In this document: positions 16,849 to 23,938 of the stretch, piece after piece
Numbering within the stretch: the first letter of the stretch is position 1
How the letters are laid out: every line of letters starts with the position of its first letter
Source of the DNA: Actinocatenispora rupis
Lineage (GTDB): Bacteria > Actinomycetota > Actinomycetes > Mycobacteriales > Micromonosporaceae
DNA: 64,000 bases
Assembly (NCBI RefSeq): GCF_016861975.1
Contig: NZ_BOMB01000032.1
Span: forward strand, 1 to 64,000
Direction of reading: 5' to 3'
Translations under genes and position numbers: made by a program
Notes under the pieces: generated by a model
The model's input: only the letters and a program-made list of their open reading frames with translations
What the model was told of the DNA's origin: nothing
Databases searched by the model: none

Positions 16849-17361
16849 TCAGTCCGCCGAGTGCAGGGCCGCGCGGGCCGCCGCGAGCAGCGGCGGACGC
16901 ATCGCCGCCGCCGGGATGTCGGGCTGGAACGCGATGGTCGACTCGATCGCCGCCAGCACCGCCCAGGTACGCACCCGGCTGGCCTCGTCGTCGGTGGCGC
17001 CCAGCGCGGCGAGCATCCGCCCGGCCAGCGGGCGTACCCGGGGGCCGAGCGTCGGGTGCGCGGTCGTGATGCCGGACTGGACCATCGTCAACGTCAGCGC
17101 CTTCCGGTCGGCCAGCGACAGGTCCAGGTAGCGCTCCAGGAACTCGTCGGGCGTCAGGTGCCCGCCGTCGAGCAGCTCCTCGATGTCGTCGAAACCCGGC
17201 CCCAGCACGGCTTCCAGCAGTGCCGCGGTGTCCGCGAACCGTTCCCGTACGGCGGGCTCGGTGACGCCGGCGCGCGCCGCCACCTCGGCGACCGTGGCGT
17301 TCGCGTACCCCCGGTCGAGGAACACGTCGAGCGCCGCCGCACGGATCGCCTCGGTCGTCAC
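16849..17361 (-). CDS. TetR family transcriptional regulator
   Basis: A 170-residue TetR regulator with an HTH at about 5-45 (NATVAEVAARAGVTEPAVRE). The usual YxxF segment after the recognition helix is replaced by RFADTAALLEAV. It starts 10 bases from a 33-base near-perfect palindrome that is almost certainly its operator. It is followed by the CGNR gene in the same transcription unit. Confidence 0.88.
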   Translation of the reverse strand: MTTEAIRAAALDVFLDRGYANATVAEVAARAGVTEPAVRERFADTAALLEAVLGPGFDDIEELLDGGHLTPDEFLERYLDLSLADRKALTLTMVQSGITTAHPTLGPRVRPLAGRMLAALGATDDEASRVRTWAVLAAIESTIAFQPDIPAAAMRPPLLAAARAALHSAD

Positions 17362-17370
17362 ACGCCACTC

Positions 17371-17403
17371 CCGTCACCAGAAGAACGAATCTTCCGGTGA
17401 CGG
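17371..17403. promoter_or_regulatory. 33-base near-perfect palindrome, probable TetR operator
   Basis: Arms CCGTCACC-A-GAAGA and TCTTC-C-GGTGACGG around a 5-base centre ACGAA, with a single mismatched pair (A/C). It lies between the TetR start (17361) and the end of the methyltransferase (17415). It is unusually long for a single dimer site and could bind two dimers. Confidence 0.75.
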
Positions 17404-17414
17404 TAGCAGGCGGG

Positions 17415-18041
17415 TCAGGGGGTGCGGCGGAGGGTGAACCAGAAGGTCGGGAACGGGTTCGTCCCCGGCGTCACGTCGAGCAGCTCCCAGCCGGTGAAGC
17501 GGGTGCGCAGTTCGTCGGCGGTGACGCCGGAGATCTGGTCGGGGAACGCCTCCGGCCCGTACCCGAACATCAGCAGTCGCGCGCCGGGTGCCGCCCGCCG
17601 CGTGAGTCCCACCGCGTACGCGTCGCGCCGGTGGTGCGGGATGCCGCAGTAGCAGCTCAGGTCGAAGAACAACCCGAACGGCCCCGGTACGTCGAGGTCG
17701 TCGAGCCGGCTGGCGTCACCGCACAGCAGCCGTACTCCGACGCCGGCGGCCTCGGCCTTGGCGCGGGCCTGCCGTACGGCATCGTCGATGAGGTCGACGC
17801 CGACCACGTCCCAACCGTGCCGGGCGAGGTAGACGGCGTTGGTGCCGGTGCCGCAGCCGAGTTCGAGCGCGCGGCCGGGCGTGGGCGCCGCGTCGCCGGT
17901 CACCGCGGCGACGAGTTCGGGCGGCGTGGTTCCGTTGTCCCACGGCGGTTTCCCGGCCCGGTACCACTCCGCCAGCTCGCGCCGGACCGCCTCCTCCGCC
18001 TCGCGTTCGGACCGTGTCGTGGTCTCGCCGTGCGCGCTCAT
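17415..18041 (-). CDS. Class I SAM-dependent methyltransferase
   Basis: A 208-residue methyltransferase. Motif I LELGCGTG lies at about 59-66, an acidic VVGVDL at the end of strand 2, and CGDASRLDDLDV as motif II. It resembles small TehB/thiopurine-type enzymes (WDNGTTPPELV near the start). GGGAGGC precedes the ATG at 18041. It diverges from a TetR gene, with a clear inverted repeat between them, so it is a likely target of that regulator. The methyl acceptor is unknown. Confidence 0.88.
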   Translation of the reverse strand: MSAHGETTTRSEREAEEAVRRELAEWYRAGKPPWDNGTTPPELVAAVTGDAAPTPGRALELGCGTGTNAVYLARHGWDVVGVDLIDDAVRQARAKAEAAGVGVRLLCGDASRLDDLDVPGPFGLFFDLSCYCGIPHHRRDAYAVGLTRRAAPGARLLMFGYGPEAFPDQISGVTADELRTRFTGWELLDVTPGTNPFPTFWFTLRRTP

Positions 18042-18076
18042 GACTGCCTCCCGAATCGAAACAATTCTTAGTCGAA

Positions 18077-18097
18077 CTCTAGAACTCAACTCTAGAG
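18077..18097. promoter_or_regulatory. Candidate TetR operator between methyltransferase and TetR genes
   Basis: CTCTAGA-N7-TCTAGAG, a perfect inverted repeat that also forms a direct repeat of ACTCTAGA. It lies in an AT-rich island between divergent starts at 18041 and 18111, only 13 bases from the TetR ATG. Confidence 0.65.
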
Positions 18098-18110
18098 ATA
18101 CACTTCAGCC

Positions 18111-18767
18111 ATGAGTACCGTCAAGCGACCGGACAAGCGGACCGAGCGGTCCCGGCAGACCCGCGACAAGGTGGTCGCCGCGGCCCGCGAGCTGTTCCTC
18201 GACCAGGGGTACGCCACGACGAACCTGCAGGACGTCGCCGCGCGCGCAGGCGTTGCCGTACAGACGATCTACTTCGTGTTCGGCAACAAGCGCACGCTGT
18301 TCAAGGCGGTCGTGGACGACACGATCGCCGGCGACAGCGCGCCGGTCGCGACGATGGACCGGCGCTGGTTCCGCTCCGCCGTGGCCACACAGACGGCGGA
18401 CGAGCAACTGCGCGCGCACGTGCGCGGTACGCGGAAGATCCTGGACCGGGTCGCGCCGATGATGGCGGTCATCGCCGCCGCGTCCGACGCCGATCCGGAC
18501 ATCGCCGCGGACTGGAACCACGCCGAGGATCCGCGGTACACGGTGCAGCGGGCCGCGGCCGCGAGTCTCGTCGGCAAGCCCGACGCCCGCCCCGGCGTCT
18601 CCGCGACCCGCGCGGCCGACCTGCTGTACGGGTTGCTCAGCCCGGAGCTATACCTGGTGTTCGTCCGGGAGCGCGGCTGGACGCCCGCGGCCTTCGAACG
18701 CTGGGCGTACGCCACCTTGCGTGGGCAGCTCTGCGCGGACCCGGCCGCGGCGGACGGCGCCGACTGA
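18111..18767 (+). CDS. TetR family transcriptional regulator
   Basis: A 218-residue TetR regulator. A basic N-terminus (KRPDKRTERSRQTRDK) leads into an HTH at about 20-66 (NLQDVAARAGVAVQTIYFVF, GNKRTLFKAV). The ligand domain includes MMAVIAAASDADPDIA and a TetR_C-like end (YLVFVRERGWTPAAFERWA). It probably represses itself and the divergent methyltransferase through the CTCTAGA repeat. The ligand is unknown. Confidence 0.9.
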   Translation: MSTVKRPDKRTERSRQTRDKVVAAARELFLDQGYATTNLQDVAARAGVAVQTIYFVFGNKRTLFKAVVDDTIAGDSAPVATMDRRWFRSAVATQTADEQLRAHVRGTRKILDRVAPMMAVIAAASDADPDIAADWNHAEDPRYTVQRAAAASLVGKPDARPGVSATRAADLLYGLLSPELYLVFVRERGWTPAAFERWAYATLRGQLCADPAAADGAD

Positions 18768-18938
18768 CGAGGCGCGGTGGCGCGCACCTCCGCCGCACCC
18801 TCTCCCGCGAAGACGGTGTTAACGTGTCAACCATCGGGACTTACGACCCACGACCCGACCAAACTGGCACCACACCGAGCTTTTGGCGCGTCAAACGCGA
18901 GGGAGCGGGATCGATGCGGCGACACCCCGGGCGCCCCG

Positions 18939-20072
18939 ATGGCCGCTGACGGCCGCGCCCCGCTGTACCAGCGGATCAAGGCGGACCTGCGCGCCGCGGT
19001 GCACCGCGGGGAGTACGAGGCGGGCGGCCCGTTCGTGACGCAGCGGGAGCTGTGCGCGCGGTACGGGGTGAGTACGACGACGGCGGTGAAGGCGCTCAAC
19101 GACCTGGTGGCGGAGGGGCTGCTGATCCGCCGGCAGGGCCGCGGCACGTACGTCGCCGAACGGGCCGAGCGCGCGGGCGGCCCCGGCGTGCTTCGTACGA
19201 TCGCCTGCATCGTGCACGGCCTGCGCGGCACCCACGTGTCCACTGTGGTCAGTGGCGTCGAGTCGGTCTGCGCCGAGCTGGGCTACCGGATGTACCTGAC
19301 GGACACGGCCCGGCGCGACGTCCTCGCGTCGCCGCGGCGGGAGGCGACCGCGCTGACCGAGGCGCTGCTCTCGCCGGTCGCCGGCATCGTGCTCTACCCG
19401 GTCGAGGGCGCGCACAATGCCGCACTGTTGAGCCGGATCCGCCGGCACGGCATCCCGCTCGTCCTCGTCGACCGGTACCGGACCGACGTGCCGACCGACG
19501 CGGTGATGGTCGACAACGTCGCCCTCGGGTACCAGTTGACGCGTCACCTGATCGCCGCCGGGCACGAGCGGATCCTCACGCTGTGGAGCGAGACGCGGGT
19601 GACCAGCGTGCGGGACCGGCTCACCGGGCACGTACGGGCACTGCGCGAGCGCGGCCTCGCGGTCAGCCCGGAGCTGACCGCGCTGCGGCCGTACGGGGAG
19701 CAGGCGGAGCCGGTCCGGTTGGCGCTGCTGCGATCGGCGCTCGACGCGGCCGACCCGCCCACCGCCGCCCTCTGCGCCAACGGGTACGTCGTGGCGACGG
19801 TGGCGCGGGACCTCGTCACCGTGGGGCGCAGCGTACCGGTGGACGTGGCGCTCGCCGGGATGGACGACGCCGGCCCGGTCGACCTGCTCGGACTGGCCAC
19901 GGTGACCGCCGCGCTGCCGTCGGCCGAGCTGGGCGCCACCGCGATGCGGCTGGTGGCGCAGCGGATCGCCGGCGCCACCGACGATCCCCGCCACGTCACC
20001 CTGCCGACCGAGGTACGCACCCGCGACGCCCGCGCCGGCCACCTGCGCACCGTCGGCCGCGAGCGCACCTGA
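18939..20072 (+). CDS. GntR-type regulator with LacI-like sugar-binding domain
   Basis: A 377-residue hybrid regulator. A GntR winged helix (about 5-75: PLYQRIKADLR, ELCARYGVSTTTAVKALNDL, RRQGRGTYV) is joined to a LacI/periplasmic-binding-like domain (about 85-370: VSGVESVCAELGY, GIPLVLVDRY, MVDNVALGYQLTRHLIAAGHERI). This is the AraR-like arrangement, which usually senses a sugar. The ATG at 18939 lacks a good ribosome site, so the start is uncertain; the frame is open for 54 codons upstream. No sugar operon adjoins it, so the target may be distant. Confidence 0.85.
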   Translation: MAADGRAPLYQRIKADLRAAVHRGEYEAGGPFVTQRELCARYGVSTTTAVKALNDLVAEGLLIRRQGRGTYVAERAERAGGPGVLRTIACIVHGLRGTHVSTVVSGVESVCAELGYRMYLTDTARRDVLASPRREATALTEALLSPVAGIVLYPVEGAHNAALLSRIRRHGIPLVLVDRYRTDVPTDAVMVDNVALGYQLTRHLIAAGHERILTLWSETRVTSVRDRLTGHVRALRERGLAVSPELTALRPYGEQAEPVRLALLRSALDAADPPTAALCANGYVVATVARDLVTVGRSVPVDVALAGMDDAGPVDLLGLATVTAALPSAELGATAMRLVAQRIAGATDDPRHVTLPTEVRTRDARAGHLRTVGRERT

Positions 20073-20083
20073 CCCGCGGAACG

Positions 20084-20112
20084 CCGGAACCGTTGCGGCA
20101 CAACGGATCCGG
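20084..20112. terminator. Hairpin terminator between convergent genes
   Basis: Twelve-base arms (CCGGAACCGTTG and CAACGGATCCGG, one mismatch) around a 5-base loop. It lies directly between the GntR stop (20072) and the stop codon of the leftward nuclease-like gene (20113). Confidence 0.65.
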
Positions 20113-20910
20113 TCAGAGGTCGAGCAGCAGGGCGCGGTGGTCAGACACCTCGGGGTCGGCGAGCACCTCGAACCGGCGTACCGCGGCGGGGTCGGAGACC
20201 AGCAGGTAGCTCGCGTGCCGCAGCGGCTTGCGGTACCGGGAGGTCCGGGTGTCGGCGTCGCGGACCAGGTCGGTCAGGCCCGCCTTGGCCAGGATCGGGA
20301 ACATCTCGCTGTCGGGCAGCAGGTTGAAGTCGCCGCACAGTACGGTCACGTCGCCCTCCTCGCTGGCGCCGGTGACCAGTTCGGCGAGGCGTTCGGCCTG
20401 GGCGAGCCGGGCCGGGGTGTCGCCCTTGCCGCGCGGGTCGCGCAGCCCGTGCACCTGCACGACGGTGACGAACCGCCCGGCCGCCCGGTCGTACACGCGG
20501 ACCGCCTGCGCGGCGCGGGGCCGCCCGTCGTTCGGCCAGTCCTCCGCGTACTCGACGTAGTTGCCGTGCACGAACGCGGTGCGCAGACCGACCACGGGCA
20601 ACGTGTCGGCGACGAACGACGCCACCCCGAAGTCCTGCCGGTACGCGTGGCCGTCCCGGTCGTGCACCGGTCCGGCGTCGCTGGCGGTGAACAGGGCGTG
20701 GTGCCGGGACAGCCGGGCCCGTACGTCGGCCAACAGGTTCGCCCGCTGCGGCAGCGCCCGGTCGGCGTCCTCGAACGCGGTCCAGCCGTCGAGTCCGGGC
20801 GTATGGGTCACTTCCTGGAGGCACAGGACGTCGGCGTCGCAGGTGGCGATCCAGGGGGTGAGGTCGTCGAACATCGCGCCGCCCCAGGCGTTCAGAGAGA
20901 TGATCCGCAC
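20113..20910 (-). CDS. Endonuclease/exonuclease/phosphatase family protein
   Basis: A 265-residue EEP-fold hydrolase. Active-site landmarks are in order: ISLNAW (N7), CLQEVTH (E33), a CGDFNLLPDSEM segment and a terminal VSDHRALLLDL (D257, H258). Mg-dependent phosphodiester or phosphomonoester cleavage is expected. No signal peptide is present, so it is cytoplasmic. The GTG at 20910 is the first start that retains the N-terminal catalytic asparagine strand. The substrate (DNA, lipid or inositol phosphate) is not decided by sequence. Confidence 0.88.
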   Translation of the reverse strand: MRIISLNAWGGAMFDDLTPWIATCDADVLCLQEVTHTPGLDGWTAFEDADRALPQRANLLADVRARLSRHHALFTASDAGPVHDRDGHAYRQDFGVASFVADTLPVVGLRTAFVHGNYVEYAEDWPNDGRPRAAQAVRVYDRAAGRFVTVVQVHGLRDPRGKGDTPARLAQAERLAELVTGASEEGDVTVLCGDFNLLPDSEMFPILAKAGLTDLVRDADTRTSRYRKPLRHASYLLVSDPAAVRRFEVLADPEVSDHRALLLDL

Positions 20911-21058
20911 GGGATCCGAACCTAGATGGTCGGCCCGCCCGATGCGCGGTGCCGGCCGGCGACGGCGCTGTGGGGTCGGTCTCAGCCGCCGTACGCGTGT
21001 CCGGATCTGACAGGACCTCGTCATTGCCGCCATCGGCCGCGGCCGCCACGATGGACCC

Positions 21059-22048
21059 ATGCCCGCTGCCCACCGCGTCGTCGTCGCGGTCTTCCCCGAC
21101 GTCGACCTGCTCGACGTCACCGGCCCCGCCGAGGTGTTCGCCCTGGCCAACCGCGTCACCGCCACCACCCGGTACGAGATGCGCCTGGCCGCGCCGGACG
21201 CCGGCCCGGTGCGTACGTCGGCGGGAGTGCGGCTGGTGCCCGACGCGACGTTCGACGGGATCGGCCGGCGGGTCGACACCCTGCTCGTACCCGGAGCGGT
21301 CGAGATGACCGGCGACGGCCCGGTCGCGCGTACCGACGCCGACGTGGTCGAGTGGGTGCGGCGTACCGCGCGGCATGCCTCGCGGGTCGCGTCGGTGTGC
21401 GTCGGCGCGCACGTGCTCGCCGCGGCCGGACTGCTCGACGGGCGTACGGCCACCACGCACTGGTCGACCGCCGCGCAGCTCGCCGTCGAGCATCCCGAGG
21501 TCACGGTCGACCCGGACCCGATCTTCGTGCGTACCGACCGGGGCCGGTTGTGGACGGGTGCCGGGATCAGCGCCTGCCTGGACCTGGCGCTCGCCCTCGT
21601 CGCCGAGGACCTGGGCGAGCAGACCGCGCTCGCCGTCGCCCGCGAACTCGTCCTGTACCTCAAGCGGCAGGGCGGGCAGAGCCAGTTCTCGGTGCCGCTG
21701 AGCCGGCCGGCCGCGACCCGGCGCGACATCGACGAGCTGCGCGCGTGGATCGCCGACCACCTCGACGAGGACCTCTCCGCCCGGGTACTCGCGGCCCGGA
21801 TGCGGCTCAGTGAACGGCATTTCGCCCGCGTCTTCGCCCAGGAGACCGGCACCAGCCCCGCCGCGTACGTCGAGGCGGCGCGGATCGAGGAGGCGCGGCG
21901 CCTGCTGGAGAGTACGGACCGGACGCTCGGCGGGATCGCCGCCAGCGCCGGGCTCGGGTCGGCGGAGACGCTGCACCGGGCGTTCCGGCGGCGGCTCGCC
22001 ACCACACCCGCGGCGTACCGGCGGCGTTTCCGGACCCGTACCGGCTGA
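21059..22048 (+). CDS. GlxA-type AraC regulator with DJ-1/PfpI domain
   Basis: A 329-residue regulator. A DJ-1/PfpI-like domain (about 1-175) has a cysteine in its nucleophile-elbow position (SVCVGAHVLAAAG, C114). An AraC-type double helix-turn-helix follows (about 220-325: LAARMRLSERHFARVF and AASAGLGSAETLHRAF). GlxA-type proteins regulate nearby catabolic genes. The next gene, 125 bases downstream, is a cysteine hydrolase, so the two may form a regulator-enzyme pair. Confidence 0.9.
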   Translation: MPAAHRVVVAVFPDVDLLDVTGPAEVFALANRVTATTRYEMRLAAPDAGPVRTSAGVRLVPDATFDGIGRRVDTLLVPGAVEMTGDGPVARTDADVVEWVRRTARHASRVASVCVGAHVLAAAGLLDGRTATTHWSTAAQLAVEHPEVTVDPDPIFVRTDRGRLWTGAGISACLDLALALVAEDLGEQTALAVARELVLYLKRQGGQSQFSVPLSRPAATRRDIDELRAWIADHLDEDLSARVLAARMRLSERHFARVFAQETGTSPAAYVEAARIEEARRLLESTDRTLGGIAASAGLGSAETLHRAFRRRLATTPAAYRRRFRTRTG

Positions 22049-22173
22049 TCCGCGCCCGCGATCCGCGCAACGGCACCGTTTCCGTGCCACCGCCCCACTC
22101 CCCCGGCGTACTGCCGGGCGGAGCACCCTGCCCTGCGTCGGCGCAGCGGCACGACCCACGAGGAAGGAACGAG

Positions 22174-22776
22174 ATGAGCACCAGCCTGCGCACCGTACTC
22201 GCCCTGGACGAGCGGCCGCCGCGACTCGGCGACGCCGTACTGGTCATGATCGACTTTCAGGAGACGTACCGGCGGGGCGTCATGGCCCTGGACGGGGCCG
22301 AGCCGGCGCTCGCCGCGGCCGCGGACCTGCTGGCGCGGGCCCGTACCGCCGGCGCGCCGGTGGTGCACGTGGTCAACGACGGCGGCCCCGGCTCCCCGTA
22401 CGACATCGGGGCAGCGATCGGTGCCATCAGTGCCGAGGTCGCGCCCGTCGACGGGGAAACCGTTGTGGTGAAACGGTTCCCGGACGCGTTCCACGAGACG
22501 ACGCTGGCCCGGACGCTGCTCGACCTGGGCGCCTCCCCGGGCACCGACCTCGTCCTCGCCGGGTTCATGACGCACATGTGCGTGACGTTCACCGCGCAGG
22601 GCGCGTTCCGCCTCGGGTACCGGCCGACGGTGGTCGCGGACGCCACCGCCACCCGCGCCCTCACCGCACCCGACGGCACCGTCGTGCCCGCCGCCGTACT
22701 CGGGACCGCGGCGCTGACCACCGTCACCGACCTGTTCGGCCTCGTCGTACCGACCGCGGCGGCACTCGGCGCCTGA
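22174..22776 (+). CDS. Isochorismatase-like cysteine hydrolase
   Basis: A 200-residue cysteine hydrolase. The catalytic triad of the family is visible: D27 (VMIDFQ), K100 (VVVKRFPDAF) and C136 (MTHMCV). AGGAAGGA precedes the ATG at 22174. Members hydrolyse isochorismate, nicotinamide or other amides in the cytoplasm; the substrate here is undetermined. It follows the GlxA-type regulator on the same strand and ends just before a strong hairpin. Confidence 0.88.
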   Translation: MSTSLRTVLALDERPPRLGDAVLVMIDFQETYRRGVMALDGAEPALAAAADLLARARTAGAPVVHVVNDGGPGSPYDIGAAIGAISAEVAPVDGETVVVKRFPDAFHETTLARTLLDLGASPGTDLVLAGFMTHMCVTFTAQGAFRLGYRPTVVADATATRALTAPDGTVVPAAVLGTAALTTVTDLFGLVVPTAAALGA

Positions 22777-22806
22777 TCCCGGCGACCGGCGGCCCCGCTG
22801 GTTCCG

Positions 22807-22841
22807 GCGGACGCCGTGCGACCCGGTCGTACGGCGTCCGC
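22807..22841. terminator. Bidirectional hairpin terminator
   Basis: Two 17-base arms with one mismatch (GCGGACGCCGTGCGACC and its near complement) separated by a single base, so the real loop is a few bases wider. It lies between the convergent cysteine hydrolase (22776) and universal stress protein (22844). Confidence 0.75.
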
Positions 22842-22843
22842 GC

Positions 22844-23719
22844 TCACGCGGTGCGGCCCCGGTCGGTCGGCACGGGCGGGACCTCCCGGACCACGGCGAC
22901 CGGGGTCGGGGCCTCGTGCAGGACCCGGTGGGCCACCGCCCCGAGCCGGGAACCCGCTCCGGCGCCCACGACCAGCAGCGCGGCCCCGTGCGCCGCATCC
23001 ACCAACGCCCGTCCCGCCGAGTGATGGACGACCCGTTGCCGCACCACCACGTCCGGGTACTTGGCCGACCATCCGGTCAGGCTCTCGGCGAGCAGCCGTG
23101 ACTCCACCGCGCCGACCTCGTCGACGTCGTACGCCGGGGGCAGCACGTCGCCGGGCTCGCCTGCGGAAGGCGCCCGCCACGCGTGCAACGCCACCAGCGG
23201 AACGTGCCGCACATCGGCCGCCCGGAACGCGAACGCGACGGCCGCCTCCGACCGCGGGCGGCAGTCGGCGCCGAGCAGTACGGGTGCCGCCCAGGCCGGA
23301 TCCGGCACGTGCGGCGGCAGTACGACGAGCGGACTGGTGGCGTACCTGGCCAGGTAGCGTCCGGTGGAACCGAGAAGCAGCTCACCAACCCAGCCGCGAC
23401 CGTGGCTGCCGACCACCACCAGATCCGCGCGCCGGGACGCCTCGGCCAGCACGGCGCCGGGCAGCCCGCTGCGTACCTCGCCGCGCACCGTCAGGCCCGC
23501 GGCGGCGTCCCTGGCGCGGCGGACGGCGGTGTCGACCACCTCCTGCGCCTCGTCCCGCGCCGTCGCCATCGGCGCGCTGCGCATCGACGTACCGAGCAGT
23601 GGCCAGTCGAAGGCGTACACCACCTCCAGCGGGCGCCGACGCAGGGCCGCCTCCCGCGCGGCCAGGTCGACGGCCGCCACCGCCAGGTCCGAACCGTCCA
23701 CCCCGACCACGACAGACAC
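22844..23719 (-). CDS. Tandem-domain universal stress protein
   Basis: A 291-residue protein with two USP domains (about 1-140 and 150-285). The first has a full ATP-binding signature (VVVGVDGS at the start; VVGSHGRGWVGELLLGSTG later). The second keeps a looser form (VVGAGAGSRLG). This two-domain form matches actinobacterial dormancy USPs such as those of the mycobacterial DosR regulon. The GTG at 23719 gives the canonical N-terminus. It lies downstream of a P-type ATPase on the same strand, 219 bases away. Confidence 0.92.
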   Translation of the reverse strand: MSVVVGVDGSDLAVAAVDLAAREAALRRRPLEVVYAFDWPLLGTSMRSAPMATARDEAQEVVDTAVRRARDAAAGLTVRGEVRSGLPGAVLAEASRRADLVVVGSHGRGWVGELLLGSTGRYLARYATSPLVVLPPHVPDPAWAAPVLLGADCRPRSEAAVAFAFRAADVRHVPLVALHAWRAPSAGEPGDVLPPAYDVDEVGAVESRLLAESLTGWSAKYPDVVVRQRVVHHSAGRALVDAAHGAALLVVGAGAGSRLGAVAHRVLHEAPTPVAVVREVPPVPTDRGRTA

Positions 23720-23938
23720 GGTCCCCGCCCCCTTCGCGGCGGCCGGCCACGACGCGACCGCGCTCCCGTCTCGATGCTGCCGACCGGGCGCGGCGGGCCG
23801 GGAGGGCCGTACGGCCCGGTTCGGCAGGCCGGTCGGCGGGCGTCGACGGGCGGCACGTCGGGCGGTGGGCCGCCGCACGCCGGCGCCGTGCCGGCCACAT
23901 CGCCGGCGGCCCCGGTCCACCACCGGGACAGCGCGGGG

